Assembly: GCF_013305725.1 (NCBI RefSeq)
Contig: NZ_CP047883.1
Location: forward strand, 227,001 to 291,000
Direction of reading: 5' to 3'
Length of the DNA stretch: 64,000 nucleotides
Source of the DNA: Streptococcus mitis
GTDB taxonomy: Bacteria > Bacillota > Bacilli > Lactobacillales > Streptococcaceae
Both the position numbers and the translations under genes were made by a program. A model generated the notes under the pieces. That model did no database searches, was not told the origin of the DNA, and saw nothing but the letters and a program-made list of their open reading frames with translations. Shown here piece by piece: positions 34,392-44,536 of this stretch; the first letter of the stretch is position 1, and every line of letters begins with the position of its first letter.

Positions 34392-35449
34392 TTCGAGAAA
34401 CCTGTTGGAGAATTATTTGGCAGTTTAGTCTTGGCTTACTAATGGCCTATCTTATTCCCTTAGCTTCAGTATCTATACAAATAAATGAAGATGGGAAACC
34501 TTTAAACAATAGTGGTGTTCTATCAATCTTTTTTAATGTGTCATCATGGATATATATTTGTGTTTTATTGATTATTCTAATAAGTTATCACATTGGAAAA
34601 TTGTTGAAAAAACTGAGTTATGAAATGACTTTGATTTATGAAAATAGTATGTGGTTGGAGAAGGAATGTACAGAAAGTTTAACGGTTAAAGAATTTCGCG
34701 AGACAGGAAATCGGATTATTGTGATGCAAGATAGAATTCGACAATTAATAGTTGATGAGAAACAGCAGAAAGAAGATTTAATGTTTCAGGTTTCAGCAGC
34801 TTCTCATGATTTAAAAACTCCCTTAACCATTATTAGGGGAAATGTGGAATTTTTGCAGACGATAACTGAAAACGACCAATCTCAAGAATGCTTAGCAGAT
34901 ATAGAAAGAGCTAGTCAACAGTTACTAGATTATTTCAATCAATTGATTCACTATTCTAAAACCTATTATGATGATGAGACAGGTTGGACGGAGTATTCCT
35001 CTTCAGATTTTATCAATGAATTAGAGAAAGAAGTCTCTTTTTTGATAAAAAATCAGATGAAGTTTTCTTTTGAACAAAATGTGAAAGGAACTGAAAACTA
35101 TTATATAAATCCATCTCTTCTGATTCGTGCCATACAAAATATTTTAACAAATGCTTTGGAATACGCCGATAAACAGAATCCTAAAATTAACATTAGGGTA
35201 GAGCAAGAGGAGAAAGAATTGAAAATAGGCATATGGAATAATGGCTCGGAATTTCCAGATGAAGTTTTAAATAATTTTGGAAAGCTCTTTTATCGTATGG
35301 ATAAAGCTAGATCGGTTAAAGAGCAACATTATGGTATTGGACTTAGTTTTGTATGTAGAGTTGCAAAACTACACAAAGGCCGAGTTGAGCTTAGAAATAG
35401 AGACGCGGGAGCAGAAGTTTTAATAACTGTGAATTGTATTAAATCATAG
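34361..35449 (+). CDS. Sensor histidine kinase
   Basis: 362-residue membrane kinase with two spans (about 18-38 and 58-77) and a short extracellular loop of about 20 residues, then a HAMP-like/coiled linker. The phospho-His is His149 in AASHDLKTPLTIIRGN. The ATPase domain shows N-box ILTNALEYAD, a G1-like IWNNG in place of the usual DNG, and GIGLSFV (G2). The short loop suggests sensing in or near the membrane, as for antibiotic-peptide sensors. The gene is AT-rich like the rest of the island. Confidence 0.88.
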   Translation: MGRIKSFRQLIRETCWRIIWQFSLGLLMAYLIPLASVSIQINEDGKPLNNSGVLSIFFNVSSWIYICVLLIILISYHIGKLLKKLSYEMTLIYENSMWLEKECTESLTVKEFRETGNRIIVMQDRIRQLIVDEKQQKEDLMFQVSAASHDLKTPLTIIRGNVEFLQTITENDQSQECLADIERASQQLLDYFNQLIHYSKTYYDDETGWTEYSSSDFINELEKEVSFLIKNQMKFSFEQNVKGTENYYINPSLLIRAIQNILTNALEYADKQNPKINIRVEQEEKELKIGIWNNGSEFPDEVLNNFGKLFYRMDKARSVKEQHYGIGLSFVCRVAKLHKGRVELRNRDAGAEVLITVNCIKS

Positions 35450-35544
35450 TGATTTACTTGTTAATTTATGATTGAATAGTTTTTTATATGTGAGCTTTTA
35501 AACTATTTAACGTTTTCGATTAGTATAAGATGTAACGGTAGATA

Positions 35545-35603
35545 ATAAAAACGAATGATGATATCTAGTTGATGAAAACTATTTATCATTCATTCGTTTT
35601 TTT
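35545..35603. terminator. Bidirectional terminator between the kinase gene and yidC2
   Basis: AAAACGAATGATGATA (35547-35562) pairs with TATCATTCATTCGTTTT, followed by TTT. The 95 bases before it (35450-35544) hold no gene that I can see. Confidence 0.85.
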
Positions 35604-35627
35604 AATTATTGGATAATTTACGTAGCC

Positions 35628-36554
35628 TTATCTCGAACGTTGTTTTCCAGCGTTGCGATTTTTATGTTTTTTCTTGCTTGTGATAGCAGTTGGTTGTCCA
35701 GGGGTAACGTCTTTTCGTCCACTTGGTGTAGAGAAAGTACTTGCTTTTGGTGGGTTCTTTGCCAGTTCTTCACGGACTTTTTTGCGAAGTTTTGGACGAA
35801 CGATATAGTTGACGATAAACTGTTGGAGAATCATCATGAAACCACCGACAACCCAGTAAAGTGTGACACTGGCTGGTGAAATGAGGGAGAAGACAACAAT
35901 CGTGATTGGGCTCACGTAAGCCATTTTCTTGATTTGTTCTCTTTGCGTTTCGTCTTCTACTCCGTGAAGTGAAAGGAGCGATTGAAGATAGTAAAGGACA
36001 CCTGCGCAGGCAACCAAAATCATACTTGGAGAACCTAGAGGAATGCCTAGGTAGCTTGCTTGAGCAACCCCTTCAGTATGTTGGGCAGCAAAGTAGATAG
36101 CTGAGAAGAAAGGCATTTGAAGGAGGATAGGGAAACATCCTACACCACCAAACATGCTGATGCCGTGTTCTTTCTGAGCGGCAAAGAGAGCTTGTTGGGC
36201 TTCGAGTTTTTCTTCTTGAGTAGTCGCTTCCTTGAGACGTGTTTGGTGTGGCTCAAGGACGTGCTTGAGGGCGTTCATCTTTTCAGAGTGAAGCGTTGCC
36301 TTCCATGATTGGTAGATACCAAGTGGCAAGATAATCAAGCGCACGATAATGGTTACGATGATGATAGCGACACCAAAGCCTAGACCTTGATCAGTAGCGA
36401 AGTACTTGATAGCTTCAGCCATAGGCGCTCCGATAGTATTCCAAATAAATCCTATTGGCTTTCCTGTGGCTTTATCGACTCTAACACAGCCAGTCAAGAC
36501 TAGCAACATAGCCACTCCCATAGCTGAGAGTGCAAAACGTTTAATAGATTTCAC
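35628..36554 (-). CDS. yidC: Membrane protein insertase YidC (YidC2/OxaA2 type)
   Basis: 308-residue insertase with a lipoprotein signal peptide (lipobox LTGC, Cys23) and five membrane spans. QKEHGISMFGGVGCFPILLQMPFF is the family core, and the conserved positive residue lies in TIIVRLIILPLG. The basic C-terminal tail (KKKHKNRNAGKQRSR) is typical of YidC2 and contacts ribosomes. The start is GTG with AAGGAAT upstream. It is convergent with the island's kinase gene; the adjacent acylphosphatase gene reads the same way. Confidence 0.94.
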   Translation of the reverse strand: MKSIKRFALSAMGVAMLLVLTGCVRVDKATGKPIGFIWNTIGAPMAEAIKYFATDQGLGFGVAIIIVTIIVRLIILPLGIYQSWKATLHSEKMNALKHVLEPHQTRLKEATTQEEKLEAQQALFAAQKEHGISMFGGVGCFPILLQMPFFSAIYFAAQHTEGVAQASYLGIPLGSPSMILVACAGVLYYLQSLLSLHGVEDETQREQIKKMAYVSPITIVVFSLISPASVTLYWVVGGFMMILQQFIVNYIVRPKLRKKVREELAKNPPKASTFSTPSGRKDVTPGQPTAITSKKKHKNRNAGKQRSR

Positions 36555-36631
36555 TGTTTTTATTCCTTCTTTAAAAATTATACCTTTCTATTCTACTGTT
36601 TTTTTACAAAATATACAATAGTTCTAGAGAC

Positions 36632-36910
36632 CTAATTTGCGATTTTAAAGTCAGGATAGGGAGGAAAGTTGCTCAGTTTGACATCTAAGTAGCTGACTTT
36701 TGAAAAAGGCGTCGGTCCTTTCCGGATTTCTTGGATAAATTTTGCCATGGTAGCAGATGAGTCTGCTTGGGCTAAGATTTCCACTGTGCCATCGTCGTTA
36801 TTCCAGACTCGACCTGTTATGCCACCGATTTCGAGAGCCAAGCTGTAAACACCCCAACGAAAGCCGACTCCCTGCACCCTGCCTTGGGCAATCATTCTAA
36901 CCTTTTGCAT
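36632..36910 (-). CDS. acyP: Acylphosphatase
   Basis: 92-residue enzyme hydrolysing acyl phosphates. Motif GRVQGVGFRWGVY gives catalytic Arg18, and GRVWNNDDGTVEI gives the catalytic Asn near 37. The start follows GGGGTTTGGT. It is divergent from the methyltransferase gene; the two start codons are only 33 bases apart. Confidence 0.94.
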   Translation of the reverse strand: MQKVRMIAQGRVQGVGFRWGVYSLALEIGGITGRVWNNDDGTVEILAQADSSATMAKFIQEIRKGPTPFSKVSYLDVKLSNFPPYPDFKIAN

Positions 36911-36928
36911 ACCAAACCCCTTTGATTG

Positions 36929-36937
36929 TGTTATAAT
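36929..36937 (+). promoter_or_regulatory. Extended -10 directly before the methyltransferase start (leaderless)
   Basis: TGTTATAAT at 36929-36937, with the ATG only six bases later and no purine-rich ribosome site between. Transcription should start at or within a base or two of the start codon. Confidence 0.7.
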
Positions 36938-36943
36938 ATTTCT

Positions 36944-37684
36944 ATGACTATTATAACCTCAAAAGCCAATTCTGTGGTAAAAAATGCCAAGAAATTACAC
37001 CAAAAAAAATACCGTAAGTCTACTTATTTGATTGAAGGTTGGCACTTGTTTGAAGAAACTGTTCAAGCTGGAGTGACGATTGAGAAAATTTTTGCCCTAG
37101 AAAGTTATAGAGATCAGTTATCTGCTTTTCCGCAAATTGTCTGGGTGTCAGAGGATATTCTGCTAGATTTGGCGGATTCTCAGACTCCACAGGGAATCGT
37201 TGCCGTGGTTCAAAAAGAAGAAGTAGGACAAGCTGATTTGAGTCAGGGCAAGTTCTTGTTTTTGGAAGATGTGCAAGATCCTGGTAATGTGGGAACGATC
37301 ATTCGGACTGCGGATGCAGCAGGTTTTACTGGAGTGATTGTTTCAGATAAGTCGGCAGATATCTACAGTCTCAAGACCTTGCGTTCCATGCAAGGTAGTC
37401 ATTTCCATTTACCTATTTATCGGATGACTAGTCAAGCACTGCTTGAGGAAGCTAAAGAAGCAGGTATCCCAGTGCTAGCAACAACCTTATCTAAAGATTC
37501 TGTTGATTACAGAGAACTGCCTCCTATAGAAAATTTTGTACTAGTCATGGGAAATGAGGGGCAAGGAATTAGTCCCCTTATGGCTGAAAGTGCAGACCAG
37601 TTGGTCCACATTAGTATGAAGGGGCAGGCGGAGAGTCTCAATGTTGCCGTTGCAGCCGGTATTTTAATTTTCCATTTAAGTTAA
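36944..37684 (+). CDS. TrmH-family (SpoU) RNA 2'-O-methyltransferase
   Basis: SPOUT-class methyltransferase of 246 residues. An N-terminal RNA-binding substrate domain (residues 1-80, YLIEGWHLFEETV) is followed by the knotted SAM domain with FLEDVQDPGNVGTIIRTADAAGF, VMGNEGQGIS and the C-terminal ISMKGQAESLNVAVAAGI. The target nucleotide, in rRNA or tRNA, cannot be told. ATG at 36944 is chosen although no ribosome site exists, since the promoter lies right before it. An upstream TTG frame extension would lie inside the promoter. Confidence 0.9.
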   Translation: MTIITSKANSVVKNAKKLHQKKYRKSTYLIEGWHLFEETVQAGVTIEKIFALESYRDQLSAFPQIVWVSEDILLDLADSQTPQGIVAVVQKEEVGQADLSQGKFLFLEDVQDPGNVGTIIRTADAAGFTGVIVSDKSADIYSLKTLRSMQGSHFHLPIYRMTSQALLEEAKEAGIPVLATTLSKDSVDYRELPPIENFVLVMGNEGQGISPLMAESADQLVHISMKGQAESLNVAVAAGILIFHLS

Positions 37685-37738
37685 TTTTAACTTTCTTTGC
37701 TATAATCAAGGAAAGATGTTCATAGAAAAGGAGAAAAG

Positions 37739-38422
37739 ATGAATCACACTATTATTCATGACCGCGCAGGTCTCAATCAATTTTACGCTAAGGTTTATGC
37801 CTTTGTTGGTCTGGGGATTGGACTATCAGCCTTGGTATCTGGCCTTATGTTGACGGTCTTTCAGTCTCAGCTGGTTTACTTTTTGATGCAGGGGCGTCTC
37901 TGGTTAACCATTGCTACTTTTGCAGAGCTAGCACTAGTCTTCGTTGCTAGTAACATGGCCTTAAAGAATAGTCCAGCGGCTCTTCCAGTATTTTTACTTT
38001 ACTCAGTATTAAACGGCTTTACCCTTAGTTTTGTGGTGGCCTTCTATACTCCGGGTACAGTTTTGTCTGCCTTTGTATCAAGCGCCCTTCTCTTCTTTGT
38101 CATGGCGGCAGTCGGTATGTTCACTAAGAAAGATTTGAGTGGCCTTGGTCGGGCTATGATGGCTGCTCTTATTGGTCTGCTGATTGCTATGGTAGTCAAT
38201 ATTTTCTTGGCTAGTGGCTTCTTTGATTATATGATTAGCGTAGCCATGGTCTTGGTCTTCTCTGGGCTGATTGCTTGGGACAACCAAAGAATTCGTCTCG
38301 CTTATGAACAATCACAAGGTCGTGTAGCGACAGGCTGGGTTGTGTCAATGGCTCTCAGTATCTATCTTGATTTTATCAATCTCTTCCTAAGTATTCTACG
38401 TATTTTTGGTCGTAATGACTAA
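37739..38422 (+). CDS. Bax inhibitor-1/YccA family membrane protein
   Basis: 227-residue protein with seven hydrophobic spans and the family end motif IYLDFINLFLSILRIFGRND, whose acidic Asp pair region is typical of TMBIM channels. Bacterial homologues (BsYetJ) are pH-gated calcium leak channels; others bind FtsH. Function here is family-level inference. The promoter is TGCTATAAT near 37698-37706 and the ribosome site AAAAGGAG. Confidence 0.88.
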   Translation: MNHTIIHDRAGLNQFYAKVYAFVGLGIGLSALVSGLMLTVFQSQLVYFLMQGRLWLTIATFAELALVFVASNMALKNSPAALPVFLLYSVLNGFTLSFVVAFYTPGTVLSAFVSSALLFFVMAAVGMFTKKDLSGLGRAMMAALIGLLIAMVVNIFLASGFFDYMISVAMVLVFSGLIAWDNQRIRLAYEQSQGRVATGWVVSMALSIYLDFINLFLSILRIFGRND

Positions 38423-38432
38423 AAGGTCTATG

Positions 38433-38467
38433 AAATCAGTGTTCGAAGGAGCACTGATTTTTTTTAA
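38433..38467 (+). terminator. Terminator after the Bax-inhibitor-like gene
   Basis: AAATCAGTG / CACTGATTT stem with a 10-base loop, followed by TTTTTT. Confidence 0.9.
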
Positions 38468-38534
38468 ATTTGCTCTTTCCTTTTCTTAGAAATAGGTGTA
38501 TAATGCTTTTAATTAATTTTTTGAGGAGTAGTTT

Positions 38535-39527
38535 ATGAAGAAAAGTTTTATCCATCAACAAGAAGAGATTTCCTTTGTCAAAAACACTTTTACCCAGTAT
38601 TTGAAAGATAAGTTAGAAGTTGTCGAAGTTCAAGGTCCTATCTTGAGCAGGGTCGGTGACGGAATGCAGGATAATTTATCAGGTGTGGAGAATGCCGTAT
38701 CAGTCAAGGTTCTCCAAATCCCTGATGCTACTTATGAAGTGGTGCACTCCCTTGCTAAATGGAAACGCCATACTTTGGCCCGTTTTGGTTTCGGTGAGGG
38801 TGAGGGTCTCTTCGTCCACATGAAGGCCCTTCGTCCAGACGAAGATTCTCTGGATGCGACCCACTCTGTTTATGTTGACCAGTGGGACTGGGAGAAGGTT
38901 ATCCCAAATGGTAAACGGAATATCGCTTATCTCAAAGAAACAGTTGAGAAGATTTACAAGGCTATTCGCCTGACTGAGCTAGCTGTTGAAGCCCGCTATG
39001 ACATCGAATCAATCTTGCCAAAACAAATCACTTTTATCCACACAGAAGAGTTGGTAGAACGCTACCCAGACTTGACACCGAAAGAACGTGAAAATGCTAT
39101 CTGTAAAGAATTTGGTGCTGTCTTCTTGATTGGTATTGGTGGTGAATTACCAGACGGTAAACCGCACGATGGACGTGCACCAGACTACGATGACTGGACA
39201 AGCGAATCTGAAAATGGCTACAAGGGTCTAAATGGTGATATTCTTGTCTGGAATGAATCCCTGGGTGGAGCCTTTGAGTTGTCCTCTATGGGAATCCGTG
39301 TGGATGAAGAAACTCTTCGCCGTCAGGTGAAAATCACAGGTGATGAAGACCGCTTGGAATTGGAATGGCACAAGTCCTTGTTGAATGGCTTATTCCCATT
39401 GACAATCGGTGGAGGAATTGGACAATCTCGTATGGCCATGTTCCTACTTCGCAAGAAACACATCGGAGAGGTGCAAACAAGTGTTTGGCCTCAAGAAGTT
39501 CGCGATACTTACGAAAATATTTTGTAG
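38535..39527 (+). CDS. asnA: Aspartate--ammonia ligase (asparagine synthetase A)
   Basis: 330-residue ammonia-dependent enzyme of class II aaRS-like fold, making asparagine from aspartate, ammonia and ATP. Family motifs are [18 protein letters not shown] near residue 39, [20 protein letters not shown] and the C-terminal [27 protein letters not shown] near 38501 and AGGAGT ribosome site. It complements the asparaginase gene of the window. Confidence 0.97.
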   Translation: MKKSFIHQQEEISFVKNTFTQYLKDKLEVVEVQGPILSRVGDGMQDNLSGVENAVSVKVLQIPDATYEVVHSLAKWKRHTLARFGFGEGEGLFVHMKALRPDEDSLDATHSVYVDQWDWEKVIPNGKRNIAYLKETVEKIYKAIRLTELAVEARYDIESILPKQITFIHTEELVERYPDLTPKERENAICKEFGAVFLIGIGGELPDGKPHDGRAPDYDDWTSESENGYKGLNGDILVWNESLGGAFELSSMGIRVDEETLRRQVKITGDEDRLELEWHKSLLNGLFPLTIGGGIGQSRMAMFLLRKKHIGEVQTSVWPQEVRDTYENIL

Positions 39528-39532
39528 AGAAT

Positions 39533-39557
39533 CGAACCGTAAGGTTCGGTTTTCTTT
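39533..39557 (+). terminator. asnA terminator
   Basis: CGAACC-GTAA-GGTTCG followed by GTTTTCTTT. Confidence 0.82.
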
Positions 39558-39575
39558 CTCTTTTCGCCCATAATT

Positions 39576-39584
39576 TGGTATAAT
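39576..39584 (+). promoter_or_regulatory. Extended -10 directly before rsmD (leaderless)
   Basis: TGGTATAAT at 39576-39584, seven bases before the rsmD ATG, with no ribosome site in between. Confidence 0.68.
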
Positions 39585-39591
39585 AAACGGT

Positions 39592-40131
39592 ATGAAAATC
39601 GTATCAGGAATCTATGGGGGACGTCCCCTCAAGACACTAGAAGGCAAGACGACAAGACCTACTTCGGATAAGGTTAGGGGCGCCATTTTTAACATGATTG
39701 GTCCCTACTTTGAAGGGGGACGAGTCTTGGACCTTTATGCAGGTAGTGGTGGTTTATCTATCGAGGCAGTCTCACGTGGCATGTCCAGTGCTGTTTTGGT
39801 GGAGCGTGACCGTAAGGCTCAAGCCATCGTGGCTGAAAATATTCAGATGACCAAGGAAGTTGGAAAATTTCAACTACTCAAGATGGATGCAGAAAGGGCA
39901 TTGGAACAGGTATCTGGGAAATTCGATCTCATCTTCTTAGACCCTCCTTATGCCAAGGAACAAATCGTATCAGATATTGAAAAAATGGCTGAGAGAGAGC
40001 TTTTTTCTGAAGATGTCATGGTCGTGTGTGAAACGGATAAGGCCGTTGAACTTACAGAAGAAATTGCCTGCCTGGGCATCTGGAAGGAAAAAATTTATGG
40101 AATTAGTAAGGTGACAGTTTATGTCAGATAA
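39592..40131 (+). CDS. rsmD: 16S rRNA (guanine966-N2)-methyltransferase
   Basis: 179-residue Rossmann methyltransferase. SAM-binding [15 protein letters not shown] near residue 45 and catalytic LDPPYAKEQ near residue 117 are diagnostic. The N-terminus [21 protein letters not shown] is typical of RsmD. It overlaps coaD by 11 bases, the common rsmD-coaD-sepM arrangement in streptococci. There is no ribosome site; the promoter abuts the start codon. Confidence 0.96.
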   Translation: MKIVSGIYGGRPLKTLEGKTTRPTSDKVRGAIFNMIGPYFEGGRVLDLYAGSGGLSIEAVSRGMSSAVLVERDRKAQAIVAENIQMTKEVGKFQLLKMDAERALEQVSGKFDLIFLDPPYAKEQIVSDIEKMAERELFSEDVMVVCETDKAVELTEEIACLGIWKEKIYGISKVTVYVR

Positions 40132-40609
40132 GATTGGCTTATTCACAGGCTCATTTGATCCGATGACAAATGGGCATATGGATATCATTGAACGGGCGAG
40201 CAGACTCTTTGATAAGCTCTATGTCGGTATTTTTTTTAATCCCCACAAACAAGGATTTCTCCCTATCGAAAATCGTAAACGGGGGCTAGAAGATGCTTTG
40301 AAACATTTGGGAAATGTTGAAGTCGTGTCTTCTCATGATGAATTGGTGGTTGACGTTGCAAAAAGACTGGGGGCTACTTTCCTAGTGCGAGGCTTGAGAA
40401 ATGCTTCGGATTTGCAATATGAAGCCAGTTTTGATTACTACAACCATCAACTGTCTCCTGATATAGAAACCATTTATTTACATAGCCGACCTGAACATCT
40501 CTATATCAGTTCATCCGGTGTTAGAGAGCTTTTGAAATTTAGTCAGGATATTGCCTGCTATGTTCCCGAGAGTATTTTGGAGGAAATAAGAAATGAAAAA
40601 AAAGATTAG
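40121..40609 (+). CDS. coaD: Phosphopantetheine adenylyltransferase
   Basis: Penultimate step of coenzyme A synthesis; 162 residues, the normal size. Nucleotidyltransferase motif [18 protein letters not shown] (residues 9-26, with T/HxGH) and the C-terminal [12 protein letters not shown] are clear. Overlaps rsmD and sepM, so it is read from the rsmD transcript. Confidence 0.97.
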   Translation: MSDKIGLFTGSFDPMTNGHMDIIERASRLFDKLYVGIFFNPHKQGFLPIENRKRGLEDALKHLGNVEVVSSHDELVVDVAKRLGATFLVRGLRNASDLQYEASFDYYNHQLSPDIETIYLHSRPEHLYISSSGVRELLKFSQDIACYVPESILEEIRNEKKD

Positions 40610-41630
40610 ATGGCCCTTATATGTCATTGCGGCCTTGATTGTGACTTTCTTGGCGTTTGTAGTGCCTTTGCCTTATTATATAGAGGTTCCAGGTGGTTCG
40701 GAAGATATTCGCCAAGTCCTTAAAGTCAATGACACAGAAGATAAGGAAGCTGGTGCCTATCAATTCGTTACGGTTGGTGTCCAGCATGCCACTTTAGCTC
40801 ATATGATTTATGCATGGTTGACGCCTTTTACAGATATTCGTAGTGCTCAGGAGACTACAGGTGGTTCTTCCGATGTTGAATTTATGCGGATCAATCAATT
40901 CTACATGCAAACATCGCAAAATATGGCCAAGTATCAAGGGTTAAAAACAGCTGGTAAGGATATTGAACTCAAATATCTTGGGGTTTATGTCTTGACTGTG
41001 ACGGATAATTCGACCTTTAAAGGGATTCTCAACATTTCTGATACGGTCACAGCAGTCAATGATCAGACCTTTGATAGTTCCAAAGACTTGATTGATTACG
41101 TCAATTCTCAAAAATTAGGGGATTCTGTCAAGGTCACCTATGAAGAAGATGGGCAAACCAAGTCTGCAGAAGGAAAAATCATTACGCTAGAAAATGGCAA
41201 AAATGGAATTGGAATCGGCTTGATTGACCGTACAGAAGTAACCAGTGATGTCCCAATTCGCTTTTCAACAGCTGGTATTGGCGGTCCAAGTGCAGGTCTC
41301 ATGTTTAGTCTGGCCATCTATACTCAAATAGCTGACCCTGGTCTTCGTAATGGTCGTATCGTTGCCGGTACAGGTACCATTGATCGCGATGGGAATGTGG
41401 GGGACATTGGAGGTATTGATAAGAAAGTTGTTGCTTCGGCTAGAGAAGGTGCTGCTATTTTCTTTGCCCCGGATAACCCTGTTAGCGAAGAAGAACAAAA
41501 AGCGCATCCTGATGCTAAAAACAACTACCAAACAGCCCTGGAAGCAGCTAGAACAATCAAGACAGATATGAAAATTGTTCCCGTTAAAACCCTACAAGAT
41601 GCAATTGATTACTTGAAAAACAATCCCTAG
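40593..41630 (+). CDS. sepM: SepM/YlbL family PDZ-Lon serine protease
   Basis: 345-residue membrane-anchored protease: one N-terminal span (residues 8-27), an extracellular PDZ domain (about 125-205) and a Lon-type S16 domain. The dyad is Ser233 in [10 protein letters not shown] and Lys277 or 278 in [10 protein letters not shown]. In S. mutans SepM trims the competence pheromone CSP and sits next to coaD. Its substrate in mitis-group species is not established. The start overlaps coaD by 17 bases with GGAGG inside coaD. Confidence 0.92.
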   Translation: MKKKIRWPLYVIAALIVTFLAFVVPLPYYIEVPGGSEDIRQVLKVNDTEDKEAGAYQFVTVGVQHATLAHMIYAWLTPFTDIRSAQETTGGSSDVEFMRINQFYMQTSQNMAKYQGLKTAGKDIELKYLGVYVLTVTDNSTFKGILNISDTVTAVNDQTFDSSKDLIDYVNSQKLGDSVKVTYEEDGQTKSAEGKIITLENGKNGIGIGLIDRTEVTSDVPIRFSTAGIGGPSAGLMFSLAIYTQIADPGLRNGRIVAGTGTIDRDGNVGDIGGIDKKVVASAREGAAIFFAPDNPVSEEEQKAHPDAKNNYQTALEAARTIKTDMKIVPVKTLQDAIDYLKNNP

Positions 41631-41672
41631 TTTTTAAGTGAAGTTTCCAAACTAGCGCACAAACAGAGAAGA

Positions 41673-41681
41673 TGGTATAAT
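41673..41681 (+). promoter_or_regulatory. Extended -10 directly before the DUF1146 gene (leaderless)
   Basis: TGGTATAAT at 41673-41681; the ATG follows six bases later with no ribosome site. Confidence 0.66.
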
Positions 41682-41687
41682 AGTCAA

Positions 41688-41918
41688 ATGGTTCAATTAT
41701 TATTCACTCTAAGCAGTCACATGCTCTTTATTTATGTGAGTTTTTACCTTTTAAAGAATCTTGTTAGATGGGAAAAAGTCTTAAAAGTAACAGCTGAGAA
41801 CACAGGAAAAGTTCGTTTACTAGTAGCCTTTTTCAGCATTGTAATGGGATATATCATGAGTTCTTTCTTTATCAGTCTGTATCAGTTGTGGCAAGAAGCG
41901 CTTAGAGGATTATTATAA
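41688..41918 (+). CDS. DUF1146 family small membrane protein (YwzB-like)
   Basis: 76-residue protein with two membrane spans (about 3-22 and 42-65) and a basic loop between ([11 protein letters not shown]). It precedes murA, as YwzB-like genes often precede murA-type genes in Firmicutes. Function unknown. The start lies at the probable transcription start, and murA follows 23 bases later with its own AAAGGAAA site, so this may be a leaderless first cistron. Confidence 0.8.
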   Translation: MVQLLFTLSSHMLFIYVSFYLLKNLVRWEKVLKVTAENTGKVRLLVAFFSIVMGYIMSSFFISLYQLWQEALRGLL

Positions 41919-41941
41919 AATCAAGAGTAAAGGAAATAAGT

Positions 41942-43211
41942 ATGGAAAAAATTGTGGTTCAAGGTGGCGATAATCGTCTGGTAGGAAGTGTTACGATTGA
42001 AGGAGCAAAGAATGCAGTCTTGCCCTTGTTAGCAGCGACTATTCTGGCAAGTGAAGGAAAGACCGTCTTGCAGAATGTTCCTATCTTGTCAGATGTTTTC
42101 ACCATGAATCAGGTGGTTCGTGGTTTGAATGCCAAGGTGGATTTTGATGAGGAAGCTCATCTTGTCGAGGTGGATGCGACTGGCAATATCACAGAGGAGG
42201 CTCCCTACAAGTATGTTAGCAAGATGCGCGCATCCATCGTTGTCTTGGGACCAATTCTTGCTCGTGTAGGTCATGCCAAGGTATCCATGCCAGGTGGTTG
42301 TACGATTGGTAGCCGCCCTATTGATCTTCATTTGAAAGGTTTAGAAGCCATGGGGGCTAAGATTAGTCAGACGGCTGGTTATATCGAAGCCAAGGCGGAT
42401 CGCTTACATGGAGCTCATATCTACATGGACTTCCCAAGTGTTGGTGCAACGCAGAACTTGATGATGGCAGCGACCCTAGCTGATGGGGTGACAGTGATTG
42501 AAAATGCTGCGCGTGAGCCTGAGATTGTTGACCTAGCCATTCTCCTTAATGAAATGGGAGCTAAGGTTAAGGGTGCTGGTACAGAGACCATTACCATTAC
42601 CGGTGTTGAGAAACTTCATGGTACGACTCACAATGTAGTCCAAGACCGTATCGAAGCAGGAACTTTTATGGTAGCTGCTGCTATGACTGGTGGTGATGTC
42701 TTGATTCGAGACGCTGTCTGGGAGCATAACCGTCCCTTGATTGCCAAGTTGCTTGAAATGGGAGTGGAAGTGACAGAGGAGACTGAAGGGATTCGAGTTC
42801 GCTCTCAACTAGAAAATCTAAAAGCTGTTCATGTGAAAACCTTGCCCCACCCAGGATTTCCAACAGATATGCAGGCTCAATTTACAGCCTTGATGACCGT
42901 CGCAAAAGGGGAGTCAACTATGGTGGAGACAGTTTTCGAAAATCGTTTCCAACATCTAGAAGAAATGCGTCGCATGGGCTTGCACTCTGAGATTATCCGT
43001 GATACAGCTCGTATTGTTGGTGGTCAACCTTTGCAGGGGGCAGAAGTTCTTTCAACTGACCTTCGTGCCAGCGCAGCCTTGATTTTGACAGGTTTGGTAG
43101 CACAAGGAGAAACTGTAGTTGGTAAATTGGTTCACTTGGATAGAGGTTACTACCGTTTCCATGAGAAGTTGGCGCAGCTAGGTGCTAAGATTCAGCGGAT
43201 TGAGGCAAGTG

Positions 43212-43225
<14 letters not shown>
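41942..43225 (+). CDS. murA: UDP-N-acetylglucosamine 1-carboxyvinyltransferase
   Basis: First committed step of peptidoglycan synthesis, transferring enolpyruvate from PEP to UDP-GlcNAc. It has 427 residues. The catalytic Cys120 sits in [14 protein letters not shown], the fosfomycin target, and is the normal Cys. [23 protein letters not shown] and [11 protein letters not shown] are family motifs. Streptococci carry two homologues (MurA and MurZ); the epuA-endA neighbourhood fits the one called MurA in pneumococcus. The 3' end overlaps epuA by 14 bases. Confidence 0.96.
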
Positions 43226-44269
<1,044 letters not shown>

Positions 44270-44280
44270 AATACAAAATA

Positions 44281-44319
44281 AACTCCTATGTCACTTATGG
44301 ATATAGGAGTTCTTTCTTA
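44281..44319 (+). terminator. endA terminator
   Basis: AACTCCTAT / ATAGGAGTT stem around GTCACTTATGGAT, followed by CTTTCTT. Confidence 0.82.
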
Positions 44320-44349
44320 CTAGTTTAAGCAGGGCTACAATAGACACTG

Positions 44350-44464
44350 ATACTCAATGAAAATCAAAGTGCAAACTAGGAAGCCAGCCGCAGGTTGCTC
44401 AAAGCACAGCTTTGAGGTTGCAGATAAAGCTGACGTGGTTTGAAGAGACCTTCGAAGAGCATGA
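44350..44464 (-). repeat. BOX element (reverse; boxC, boxB remnant, boxA)
   Basis: Starts ATACTCAATGAAAATCAAAG, holds CAGCCGCAGGTTGCTC, a partial boxB (CAAAGCACAGCTTTGAGG), then AGCTGACGTGGTTTGAAG and TTCGAAGAG. About 115 bp between endA and the CNNM gene. Confidence 0.88.
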
Positions 44465-44536
44465 GAAAAAATAATATGTACTGGACTATATTTTGTGATA
44501 TAATAAAGGATAAGATACTATTTTAGGAGAAGAACT

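Noticed and set aside
35450-35544. Possible lantibiotic precursor gene downstream of the kinase
   Set aside because: All frames in this stretch are broken within a few codons; no start with a ribosome site is present.
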